A stretch of 64,000 nucleotides of DNA from Vermamoeba vermiformis. Lineage: Eukaryota > Tubulinea > Echinamoebida. A program made the position numbers and the translations under genes. A model generated the notes under the pieces. It did not search any database and was not told where the DNA came from. It saw nothing but the letters and a program-made list of their open reading frames with translations. Below, in pieces: positions 1-10,376 of this stretch. The stretch lies in the NCBI GenBank assembly GCA_045837725.1, contig JBEWZL010000095.1:1-64000 (forward strand), written 5' to 3'. Positions within the stretch are counted from its first letter, which is position 1. Every line of letters begins with the position of its first letter.

Positions 1-1271
1 GGCTCAATCGCTGATGCCAAAAGGATCGTCCAACAATTGCCGTATTTAGTAGATTTACACTACATAAACGATAGAGATCAGACAGACGACGCGTTCGATT
101 TGGTGAAGGAGCTATCACATCTGACAAATTTGTTCGTGTACTATACTGAATGGAATGCGGCGAAAGAAGAAAGCACGAAGTCTCTTTCGAATTTGAAGCA
201 AGTAACTTGGATTTCACATTCTGGCACTGTGGAGGCATCATTAAAGTACATGACGGCACTAGAACAGTTAAATACATCAATTTCCTTTCACTCGGTTACC
301 AGCACGCATATAACGTCTTTAGTCATTTGGGAACACGCAATCAAGTCAACGGTGGAGAATCACGTAAAATTTTGCAAATTGAAAAGCTTGTCAGTAACGT
401 TCGATGAAGAGGCTCCACCCTTTGGGGAGGCACTTGCATCGTTCACAGCACTTGAAAGTTTAACGCTCAGGAACTGTTCAGATGAGCACTGCGATGCGAT
501 CAACACCTTGGTGAAGTCAACCAACTTGATAGACCTTCAACTTTGCCACTGCAAATTACCTCCGCTTTCTTTTACTTCGCTGACCAAGCTTGCACTCGAC
601 GATGTGAGCGGAGATTGCGGAGGTTTGAGCAATTTGGTTTATTTGACTCGGTTAGATGTGTCCTCTGAGAGTCTCCAAGGCACGCTTTCGGCTCCGCTGA
701 CCAATGTCAAATGCTTGGTGTGGCGTTGCAGTAAAGCGAATGTAGATCTCCGTCTACTCACAAGTCTCGAGTACTTGGACTTGTCGTTGAACAACTCGAG
801 CATGTTGACGGGCCTCGAAAGAGCAACGAATCTGACAAATCTGACACTTGCTTCACAAGAAAATATCGTCGTGGATTTTGGATTCTTAAAGAATTTGACG
901 GTGATGAAAGATCTTTGCATTGCAAACATTATATGCCAGAATCTTTGGCAGCACTTGGCTGGCTTAAAAAACCTCAGATCCCTCGAAGTGCCCCGGATGG
1001 AGCGAGAAGAACAAGTCTTGTTGTTAACGAATATGACCGCTTTGCGGCATTTAAAAACAACGGCGCAGTATGTCAAAGGTAAGGACATATTTAGCTATCA
1101 CAGTACGGCACGCTCCTGACTAACCCAATCACTATTACAGGTGTGCATTTGACGCTATTGACATCACTGCAAACCCTTGAGTTTAGGTCTAATCTGGCGG
1201 CACAAACTATTTCGGTCGACAAACTGTACAGCGCTTTGACGAGTTTGGAATCGCATGAGTTCGGCCGGTGA
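1..1271 (+). CDS. Leucine-rich-repeat protein, 5' end outside window
   Basis: The frame is open from base 1, so the gene enters from the left; about 402 codons are visible. Exon 1 ends at 1078, an intron with GTAAGG donor and TTACAG acceptor spans 1079-1140, and the last exon runs to a TGA at 1269-1271. The protein is a string of leucine-rich repeats about 22-26 residues apart, with cores such as LESLTLRNC, LIDLQLCHC, LEYLDLSLNN and LTNLTLAS. No signal peptide or membrane segment is seen in the visible part, so a cytosolic protein-binding scaffold is likely (inference). No catalytic domain is visible; one could lie upstream. An alternative 3' end using a weak GTGATC donor at 1268 and a TTTTCAG acceptor near 1372 is possible but would add only a few residues. 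Confidence 0.8.
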
Positions 1272-1344
1272 TCAAAATTTCTTTGTCCAATTTGGGGGTT
1301 GTCGCGTTGTTAATAAGATAAAGCTGACTTCAGTCACTCATGCA

Positions 1345-2537
1345 ATGATGTTTTCTTTTCAGCGAGGTTTTGTATTCACTTGCCACATCCTCTTGAAACG
1401 TCAGGACAGATCGACGTTATTTTACAGTGTCAGTAAACCAACGGATCGTAGTAAGCAATTATTTTACAGAATTATTTTACGTTTGTTATTGCTAAAAGCG
1501 AATTTAGGGTCCAGATCTGGTTTGTCTGACGAAAAAAAATTAAAAAATAAACCTGCGGGTCAAAAATTACTAAAATTCAAGTGAGTATGCTTCAAGCAAC
1601 GCGTAGAAACTATATACAAAATTAGAGTAATTTTTGGACCGGTTTTTGGAAGCGATCTGATCTAACCCGGTTTTTCTTCCTTAGTGATGTAAATAAAGGG
1701 CAAAACCGAGTACTCAAAAGTGATATAATGCATCAAATCGAGAAAAATGATGACGATGGCTCTACCAAACGAGTTCTAGCACCAGATACCGATCAGCCCA
1801 AGCTGCAGAAGGTTTTGGCCCAAGCAGGCGTTGGATCTCGTCGGGGAGTCGAGCAATTGATTGAAGAAGGACGTGTCACAGTCAACGGCGAGATAGCACA
1901 CACAGCACAACGAGTGCTAGTTACAGATCGGATCGCAGTCGACGGCAAGCTCATCAGAGTGCGTGTGGATGAATTACCAACGCGCGTTATTGCCTATTAC
2001 AAACCTCTGGGCGAAGTCGTCACACGCAACGATCCACAACAACGACCGACAGTATTCAACGCGCTGCCCAAGCTGCGTGAAGGCAAGTGGCAGAACGTTG
2101 GCCGATTGGACATTAACAGCGAAGGACTCTTGTTGTTCACCACATCAGGTGATCTCGCCAATCAGCTCATGCATCCACGCTTTGGCATTGATCGCGAGTA
2201 CGAAGTGCGCGTGTTTGGCACGCTAGAAGACAGCGCACGTGCCAAGTTATTGAAGGGCGTGATGATCGACGGACAGCTGGCCTCGTTCACGAGTGTCACG
2301 GACAGTGGCGGCTCAGGCATGAACAAATGGTACCGCGTGGTCATCAACGAAGGACGCAACCGTGAAGTGCGAAAGCTGTTCGACGCTGTTGGGTTGCAAG
2401 TCAGCCGACTCATTCGCATTCGGTACGGCAGCGTAGTACTCCCGCGTGACTTGGATAAAGGCGCGTGGTTCGAGCTCAGAGACAAAGATATCACTGTGCT
2501 ACGAAATAGCATTGAGCAGAGCGGAGACAACAAGTGA
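1345..2537 (+). CDS. RsuA/RluB-family pseudouridine synthase with possible organelle presequence
   Basis: Family enzymes isomerise a uridine in rRNA to pseudouridine. The core (1728-2537) has an N-terminal S4 RNA-binding domain (KLQKVLAQAGVGSRR...VTVNG) and the catalytic block GRLDINSEGLLLFTTSGDLA, where the Asp of GRLD is the expected nucleophile, followed by YEVRVFG and NEGRNREVRKLFDAVG. Length and order match bacterial RluB/RsuA. Upstream, bases 1345-1580 join in frame across an intron (GTGAGT at 1581, CTTCCTTAG at 1684). This adds about 80 basic, Ser/Leu-rich residues beginning MMFSFQRG, which resemble a mitochondrial targeting sequence; the total would be 362 aa. The extension is inferred from splice phase and composition, while the core call is secure. 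Starting at 1728 is the alternative. An organellar rRNA target is likely. Bacterial origin, by endosymbiont or later transfer, is inferred. Confidence 0.85.
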
Positions 2538-2898
2538 TCTGTAGTAGTGGTGTCATAACTCACCTAATGTTCGGAGGTATCTCCGAAATACGCACCACTT
2601 TCTCCCATACATTTGTACTGGACGTGGGTGTCCACTAATATTTACTTACCGGTACCTTACTTCTGACTTCGTGACCGGTACTTGGCAGCAACAGTGTAAT
2701 AAATGAAGATTTACCTTGGTTATTGTACCAGAATGAGGGCTCGGGCTCGGGAGTTCCTGGAAGAGCAGATTTCCCGGAATTTAGGTCGCCACGTGGCATT
2801 TGTGTGATCTTTTCGGATTTTTTTCTGACGAGAGGCAGACATAAATTGGCGTTCATTTCGCAATCAAAATAGTTAATTATCGACACTAACCATTAGCC
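2538..2898. other. Spacer between RluB-like gene and HEAT gene
   Basis: It holds the 3' end of the pseudouridine synthase gene, a perfect stem-loop at 2570-2587 and the promoter side of the HEAT gene. Two CCGGTAC words (near 2650 and 2672) lie in this stretch. No convincing coding sequence is seen on either strand. Confidence 0.5.
2570..2587. repeat. Perfect 7-bp stem-loop 3' of the pseudouridine synthase gene
   Basis: TTCGGAG, loop GTAT, CTCCGAA. It lies about 33 nt after the stop codon, inside the likely 3' UTR. It could be an RNA hairpin or a protein-binding palindrome; nothing more can be said from sequence. Confidence 0.5.
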
Positions 2899-5800
2899 AT
2901 GGATTTTATGCAGTTCCCCGGCTTCGGCCAACAAAAGGCGCCCAAAGTAGAAACTACCGTTGAGAATCTTTTAAAAGAGGAGACTTGGGCTCGCTTTCAA
3001 TCTCTTGGCGAATGGGTAAAGAAAGGTATTTACTACATTAAGTTTAAAGTTTTTTTGGATCGTTTTTTTGGATCGTTTTGAGATCCGCTTACGAAACCGG
3101 TTCAATTGTACCACAAATATTTTTAAAAATATTACGCGTACTGACGTAGCATCAATGTGAATATATTTTCTCGTTCTGTTGGATGTGACATTTTATTTTA
3201 GTTCCCCAACAGCTACACACGCTTTGGACGAGCAAAAATGCCGCTGAAGTGCATGATGCATTACAAAATCTTGTTAGTGCATTGTTATTAGCACGTAAGA
3301 AAATTACAGAGCCCGAAAATGAAGAAGTGAATGAAGACTCAGAGATCTTACTCGTTGAACTTCTAATTGAAAGTACGTAGTCTTGATAGATCTATGAGGT
3401 AATTAACATCAACGCCATTAATCTTACAGTTATTCGATTTTCGTGGCCGATCCTGAAGAGTGATGCCTTGCAAAAGGGGACGCTTTTTAAACGTACGTTG
3501 AACCATATCAATATCAGTTCACTGAATAACTAGTTATTTAGAGCTTATGATTTTGGCGAATGACTTCGAGATTCCGTCAGATCAACCTTGGGGTGGTCCT
3601 CCATCCCCTGTTCGAGCATTAAGTAAAGCTGCCGAGTTCCTCGATGATCTCTTGGCCAGTGCTAACGGTACGACACTATTTCAATAGTTATTGGGTCTGA
3701 CTGATCGTTTCTTAAGGTGACTTGAACATGTTGCAATGCTGTGCGATGGTCGCGATTCGCTCGGGCATGGCAAGCTCCACGGACAACGACTTGATTGCTA
3801 AGTTAATGCAGCCGTTGACTACTGTCACTGACGACGCTACGAGGTAATAATAGCTCCTGTCACGTTACAGCTGATGGATATAAGTCATTGCTAACATCGT
3901 GTCTTTCAGAGCATGCTTCGTGTACTCCGCGGCTAATTTGGCCAAAGAATCGTTCTTCGTCAAGGAAGAAAAGAGGCAACAACTGGCAGACATTTGCCAC
4001 AACTTCCTCTCGTTACCTGACGTGTCACTCACCAAGTTGATGGCCGCGCTGGTCACTGCCAGAACTCAGACTAATCAAGTATGTTTGCCCTTCGAAGACG
4101 AATGTTTGCTCGAATTGAAGCTAAAAAGGCGCTTTTTAGGCCTCTGCTGACACACTTCATATCTTGGCTGATTATTTGTTGCACTTTGAAGAGTACGAGA
4201 AAATATTCGAGTAAGTTTTCAAATTCTTTGTCGGCTTGTTCCACGATGACTAACTGCTTGTATCATAAGTACTACGCCGTTAGGAAATGTTATGGATCTG
4301 TCTTACGCCATTCGTACGTACAAAGTTCCTGCTCTTGCCTATGACCATTGCTTATCTTTCTTGTGCAGCTAACTTTGTGAGCACGTTGAACCCTGCGAGT
4401 GACATATTCTTCACGCGAGTATTGGAGAATATGAAGGTGCTCAACGCCAAGTCTGATGCGGATTCCATGGCACTCCCGATAGCTGTATTGCTATCGTTCA
4501 ATTATGGCATGAAGGAACCTATTCTGCCGGGCATGAAAGTCATCGATTTGCAGCCACTGTCAGTCAGGTTGTTGCAAGCACTCGTTGAACTCGATCAAGT
4601 TTGGACCAACGAGAAGATCCTCAACTTCATGGAGAAGCGAGGTGTTCCGCTGAAGAAAGAAGCTCTTGCTGAGTTCTTGGCAGACAATGTCGATGATGGC
4701 ACGAAGAGGCTCCCCAAGTTTGCAGGCATCGATCAGATTCCGTGGGACAAGCTGGGTCACGCGTACGGCGAGGCTACGGATGTTCCCGACATTCTGAGAA
4801 TGTTGGCTTCGGTCAATCAAAGAAAGCGCAAACAAGCACAGCACGCTTTGTACGGAAATATCTATCACCAAGGCACCACTTATTCAGGTAATATTCTCAT
4901 TTTTTTTTTATCGACGCTTGGCTAACACTTCTGTCCTTAGCCACACCTTATGCAGTGCCGTACTTGATTGAAATGTTAGAATGTACACTAGTGCAAGACA
5001 AGCCGCACATTTTGATGTACTGCGTCAACTTGCTGGCGAGCTTCACCGAAGGATATTTCTGCAAGAAAACTGGATTTGACGTCAGTGTCGAGTATCCGCT
5101 GAGCAAAGATGAAGGCAACAACGAGAACGAAGAAGAAGGTGAAGGCGAAGGTGGCTACTGCGGCATCAAACACAAGATCGAGCAGCACCTCGTCAATGGA
5201 CTGCCCGTGTTTTTCCAACTGCTGAAAGACCCCAACCCTCAAAGTAAGTACCTTGTACCAGCTTTTGCCGTACTAATTTTTGTTACACAGTTCGCGGCTG
5301 CACAGCTTTCGTTCTGGCGTTCTTGCCACGAGTCGCGGAGCAAACAGTGCCGAAGATCAAAGAACAGTTGCAAGCGGAGACAGACTCGAGTGCGAAGGGC
5401 AGTTTGTTGTTGGCACTTGGCATGCTAATGTCGCGCGTTGCAAGTCACGAAGAGTGTTTGCAATTCTTCAACGCGCAATGGGATCTCGTCAAAACCAGCG
5501 ATGATGAGAGTAAGTCAGTTGATATTTGAACCTACGTCTCGAGAGTATTTAATCACACTTATTTTACAGCGGTGAAGTTCTGTGTTGCAGCATGCGTGTG
5601 CCGATTGTTGATTGGTCAAAAGGCACCAAAATACGCGATGGATCAGCTGCTCAAAGCTGTCGGCAAAGAGGACTCAAATATTGATTATCACGTAAGGACT
5701 TTTATTTAAACGTTTAAGGGAAGTGTATTTTGATTATTGTTTTCAAGGCCTTTGATAATCCTTCGACATTGGCCATGGGCTTAATTACAATTTCGAAGAC

Positions 5801-6175
5801 TGACGACGCCTTGCCGCACATCATTCAGCAGTTCAAAAACACTACGTACGATGACGCTATTAATGCTTTCGTTAAAGTAATGTTCTAATTATGTTCATTA
5901 GAAAAATGTTCGACGTGTTGCCCGTGCTGCGATCGATGCTGTCAATGGCATTCAGATTCGAATTGGAGAACGACAAGCCCATTAATCCTGCAACATTGAA
6001 GCCAGAACAGCTCGAAGTGTTGCAAGCCATTGTGGATCACGGTGACGACCTCGTGTGGGGCTTTGGTAATGCTTCGATGATGTTGAGAGATGAGTTCCAA
6101 CTGCCTGGCGACAAAGACCGTTTGATTGAGTTCATTGAAAAAGCCAAGGCCAGCAAAGATGTCATGGAAATGTAA
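2899..6175 (+). CDS. HEAT-repeat (alpha-solenoid) protein, 14 exons, 810 aa
   Basis: Fourteen exons joined by GT-AG introns of about 50-175 nt give a continuous 810-codon frame (exon starts at 2899, 3202, 3430, 3542, 3717, 3910, 4140, 4270, 4369, 4941, 5291, 5570, 5748, 5902). The product is almost wholly alpha-helical, with paired helices typical of HEAT/armadillo repeats, and has no signal peptide or membrane segment. Near residues 460-480 is the motif HQGTTYSATPYAVPYLIE, built across the exon 9/10 junction. I recall similar motifs from HEAT-repeat proteins of bacteria, mostly actinobacteria. An acidic Glu/Gly run (EEEGEGEGG) follows about 65 residues later. The helical repeats suggest a protein-binding scaffold, but no partner can be named. 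I first considered a proteasome RPN1-type solenoid and rejected it because the diagnostic PC repeats are absent. Confidence 0.85.
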
Positions 6176-6657
6176 ATGGAGTAAAGCAAAGGGCGATTCA
6201 AAATGTGAGTCATTTGTCCAGGAGATTTCCAAGGCGAGTGCCTTCGGACCAACGCCAAAAAGAAATTTTTGGTTATTCGATATTCCTTTCTTTCTTTGAG
6301 GCAAACACAACAACCCTTAATCTTTTCGTGCGTGAATTTTAGCTTCATCTTCTCGTATGCGAGCCCGAACAGTTGCATGCCTAGAAACGGCTCCGGTTTG
6401 TGCAAGATGAATCTTCATCCTGGATGGCATAATTTAATTAAAGCAGTGGTTCGCAATTCTATCTCTTTTCGTTTTGTTTTTTTGGCTGATCTATTTTGTG
6501 GCTATTTTTAACGCTGCTCGTTTCATTTTTATTTCCTAAGCAGGAGTTCAAACTTAACAAAGCAAAACCAGGGATTTCAAGAAGAACCAGCGCGAATAAC
6601 ATAAATAAAAGATGTTTTGGGGTTCTTTGCAACTAATCCGACATTTGAGCCACAAAA
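6176..6657. other. Spacer 3' of HEAT gene
   Basis: AT-rich sequence with short, unsupported open frames. It should contain the 3' UTR of the HEAT gene and the promoter of the small gene starting at 6658. No RNA gene or repeat was recognised. Confidence 0.4.
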
Positions 6658-7325
6658 ATGAGGTAAGGCAGCCAAAAAGGGCACTCAAAATTTTCGCTTA
6701 TAATTTATTAGCAATCCGGGCACTCCTTACGCATGCGATTTGGGTTTGTGTTACCAAACAGATGCATCCCGCACTTACGAAAAAGAAAAAAACGGTAAGT
6801 TTTGATTGGTCATTACAAATCAAAATTTTACTGGCAATTTCAATGTATTAATGTAAATTAGATTTTGACACCGCATCTGCTTTCGAAGACGAGGTTGGTA
6901 CCAATTACAGCGCATTTTCTCCAAGTGAAGACAGCGATGCGAGCGCCAACAGTAATGAGACTGCTTCTCCGCAAGAATTTTCCGAAACTTCCATGCCTCC
7001 TGCCGTCAATCGAGTAGAAGACGCGTTCAATTTCGCTGTCGCAATGAGGACTTACGGTGGTGCATTCGACTATCTCGCGATGATCGAAGCCTATTTGTCG
7101 ACAATGCCAGGTCAATTTAGCGACGTCACAATCCCCGCACACGCTTTACACGAATTTGCTCGTCGCGTACATGCGATTGTCTTTTGCTTTAACAATCCTG
7201 GAACTCCAGACTGGCGCGTGACAAGATTATGGACTTGGCCTTTACTCGAATTGCATTTGCAACAACAAGGCTGGATTCGCCAAAATGTTACCGAGCACGA
7301 AATCGTATTGCGCCAGTATTATTGA
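6658..7325 (+). CDS. Unknown 183-aa protein, acidic disordered N-terminus
   Basis: Three exons: 6658-6662 (ATG plus two bases), 6712-6794 and 6862-7325, with GTAAGG/TTATTAG and GTAAGT/AAATTAG borders in matching phases. The product starts MSNPGTPYACDLGLCYQ. Residues about 25-75 are rich in Ser, Glu, Asp and Asn and look disordered. The C-terminal ~110 residues look folded and helical, with a Trp-rich stretch (TPDWRVTRLWTWPLLELHL). I do not recognise a family. No signal peptide or membrane segment is present. The tiny first exon was chosen because it supplies the only in-frame ATG that joins cleanly. Confidence 0.65.
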
Positions 7326-7578
7326 GTAGAGATTAAAACAATAAAATTAAAAAGTATTAGATATTATATTAATAAAAAGTAAAAATTACTGATTTAATGT
7401 TTATTCATTTACCAATGTTTAATCATTAATTATATCATTATATATACTTAAAATTAGAATAGCTCGTGTGCTCTTTTGCGAAAAGTAGGGTCAGTTTAAG
7501 CGCACGTTCGGAATGGTAGCCAGAATGAAAAAGGACAACTCCAAATTGAGACTTTTAATTACTTAAATGAACATGCAC

Positions 7579-8144
7579 TCAGTAATAAGTGAATGGTTTT
7601 TTTGGGGTAAATACGAAGTACTTTTCTCCGTCGCGCAGCGCAATCGTGCAATCGTAGCCATCTTGGTTGCGCGTAATGCACTCGCGCAAACTCGTCCAGT
7701 TTCGCTGACGTTTCGTCGAATAATTTTTGTGACAGATCCGCAATTGATAGCACCAGCGCACCAGCGCTTCTTTGGTGGTTTTGTCCGTGACCTTGATGCG
7801 TATAGTCCCGTCTTCTGCCATCAAACCGAGTTTGAAGGCGACAGCCCGAAAAGTCTCCTCCATCTGCACCGTTGTAGTGACTTTGGCTCGATGCTGCGCG
7901 GGATTTTCTGATTTAGATAGGCTTTTGGCAACACTTAGTCGCTCCGTTATAGTTTCGATTAGTTGAGCTTCGAGCGCAGAATTATTTGCTAATACAACGA
8001 AAGTAAATATAACATCTTGAGTGGCCAAAAATTCACTTACCAATAGGCGAGAAAGATGTTTCGCTATCAGTGAAATTGTTGCTAAGGTGCAATCAGAAAA
8101 AATAGAGAACAATTAGAAAAATAATGTTAAACTTACGAATCCAT
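7579..8144 (-). CDS. Unknown 152-aa protein
   Basis: On the minus strand: exon 1 is 8144-8137 (ATGGATTC), exon 2 is 8081-8041 and exon 3 is 7988-7579. Introns of 55 and 52 nt have GTAAGT donors and TTAG acceptors, and phases fit exactly. The N-terminus is short and Ser/Asn-rich (MDSNNFTDSETSFSPI). A helical centre rich in Glu, Lys and Ala follows, then a C-terminal part with DGYDCTIALRDGEKYFVF that may form strands. No family recognised. It converges on the preceding plus-strand gene across about 250 bp of AT-rich DNA. Confidence 0.6.
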
Positions 8145-8858
8145 TTCGAGTTAACTCGTGTGCCAAGTGTTGTAATTGCGGTAGGTATGTAACTAATATT
8201 TGATAAATTTTCTTTTCTTCACTTATCCTGTTTCAATTCTAGAAGTGTCTAGATTTCGTGCTTTTGATCCCATAAAGCTGGAAACTGGAGTATACTGTCC
8301 GTGGGCAACTTGTTCGAATTTTGTCTTGCTACTTAATTAATTCAGCCTGAATTCCGAGCCTCGGAGGCTGTTCCGAGGTTTTTCGGTGGATCAGAATTGA
8401 TTCTTGTCCTTCGATTTTTCATTCTACAGATCTGCCATGCGTACTGACCGCACAAGATTATTTTGCATGAGATATCTATGTAAGAAGCACAGCTTGGTCA
8501 TGAGGGAAAGAACCCGGAAAGCACCCAAATCCATGGCGCTGGTGCAAGCTTAGGATCTAATTCAGCCGTGGTATCATCATTGGGGCTTGGAAAAAAATGG
8601 CTTGTCATTTGATTTGGCAAATCAAAAATTGGCTTCGGCAATCGTCCTACGATGAGGCCAATTGCCCAGTTCAGTTTTTCCGCCACAAACAGCTACAAGC
8701 GCAATTCTGCACCAGTGGCGTTGCAAGTTTAACGCATGTATGCATAGGGTATCACAGAATAAAAGGAATGAGTTTCGTATTTTGGTAGCGTTTCGATGGA
8801 TTTACCTTTTTATGTCTTTTGACACTTATACAACAACCACAAGTCGCTTCAGAAAAGA
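8145..8858. other. Divergent spacer between two unknown genes
   Basis: 714 bp between genes reading away from each other, so it should hold two promoters. No coding frame with reasonable composition, RNA gene or clear repeat was seen. Confidence 0.4.
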
Positions 8859-10345
8859 ATGGATTTAAATACCGAAAAAACTTTAGGCAAACGCAAAAGA
8901 GAGGATTTGGGCCAAGAGGAGAGCCATATGAGGTAACAAAATCTCTCGTGCTTTAAGGCGAAACTTGATGATTCTTTGACGTCTTTTTTTTCTTCACCTG
9001 TGTATAATATGCTTCCGAGCATATTAATTAATACACTTGCTAATTACCAATTGTCCAGCAAAACGGAAACATTGCAAATTCCCCTTTATGGCATTAGGAT
9101 TGCGTATCTATCGGCAAAACAGATAGGCAACTTTAATAAGAAAGAGGAATTAGCTCATGCGATTCTCAACAAAGCGGAAATTGCACCGAATCCGCTGCGG
9201 GTGAAGATGCGCAGTACTATTTATTTACTTATAAACACGCAGGCTCGACTTTCCATCAAGAAAACAACCCCTTTACGCGGAACAAAACCCCTTACAGTTC
9301 CAATGGAGACGACGATGGAGCATAACGAGGGAACTATTTACAAGTTATATTTTCCAAAACAGGCAGCAGAGCATCAGTTAGAGTGGTTAAGAGTGGACGA
9401 CAATGCAGTAATAGCAACATTAAATATTATAGTACTTGAGCCGCCCAAAGAGTTGAGCCCCGACGAAAAGCTAGAAGCTTTTCAAGTCGATCTGACTGAA
9501 AAGCGCTTGCATGAATTCGTTTCTCTATCGCATGAACAAGCTCCTTTTAATAATACAAACCACGACTATGAGTAAGTAATGGATTTTTTTCGAAACACAA
9601 GATTTAAATCGAATTTAATTAGGGAAATCCATGACCTTAATCCTGAGATCTGCAACGGGTAAGAAACTTTGCTAAAATACTTTATGCAGTTAATATATGT
9701 TTCTTTAGATATCCGTATCCTTTCCCGACGGATTGGAAAGGCGGAACAATTCCGCTGAATTCGCATACTAATGCGCTTGTTTCTCCGGATCAAGAGCACT
9801 CTGTCGATACTTCAATGCTATCACACGAAAGTGGGTCAAGAATTAACTTGTTGATAATACTTGACACGCCATTGGTCGAACTGATTGTTAAGATCTTGGC
9901 TGATCAAGGCTTTCTTACAAATATGCTCAGCGAAGGTCGCGTGCAGTGCTGGCGCTCGTCACTACGCTCCATAACGGCGCGAATTCTGTTGTTCCCTTTG
10001 CGGAGTCTTACTGACTTGTACGATCTGTCGTTGTTCTGGGGAACTGCTCGTGAGACATTGCTGTTGATAGAACAGAACCACAATTCTCTGGTATTGGCTC
10101 TGGAACGAATCACTCTTGGCCCGACCGTATTGGCGCAATTTAAAGAGTCGTTTGGTTTAATATCTTCTGGTGAAGCTGATATCTCAAAGTTCGACGCCAA
10201 GTGGAGCTCGCTGTTTTGGCTCATCGCACGGAAATTCTCCGATAAGTCACATGCAATTAATGTTGTAGCAGTGACGCGCCCTATGCCAGTGGATCATCCG
10301 TTACTCTCTCAGTATTTGACAATTACGATTTGCATGTCGCTGTAA
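8859..10345 (+). CDS. Unknown 419-aa protein with N-terminal NLS-like basic run
   Basis: Exons 8859-8932, 9059-9571, 9623-9658 and 9709-10345 join in phase through GT-AG introns. The second intron starts with GTAAGT at 9572, and a long polypyrimidine/CCAG acceptor lies at 9058. The protein begins MDLNTEKTLGKRKRED, a cluster that resembles a monopartite nuclear localisation signal. Residues about 30-190 look like a mixed alpha/beta domain; the C-terminal ~170 residues are strongly helical and Leu-rich. No catalytic motif was recognised. It converges with the CBM20-LRR gene, with only 31 bp between stop codons. A nuclear role is inferred from the basic run only. Confidence 0.7.
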
Positions 10346-10376
10346 TCTTGCGTTGTGTACTAAAGTAGTAGTTTTA

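Noticed and set aside
1255-1584. An independent gene between the LRR gene and the pseudouridine synthase
   Set aside because: It fits better as a 5' exon of the synthase gene, since its GTGAGT donor joins in phase to the next exon; it matches no family by itself.
5877-5901. A 25-nt intron GTAATG...ATTAG in the HEAT gene
   Set aside because: Too short for this genome and breaks the frame; a 56-nt intron starting GTACGA at 5846 keeps the frame and joins FKNTT to KMFDVLP.
2899-6175. Proteasome subunit RPN1/PSMD2
   Set aside because: The spliced protein is a helical solenoid, but lacks the PC repeats and conserved motifs of RPN1.
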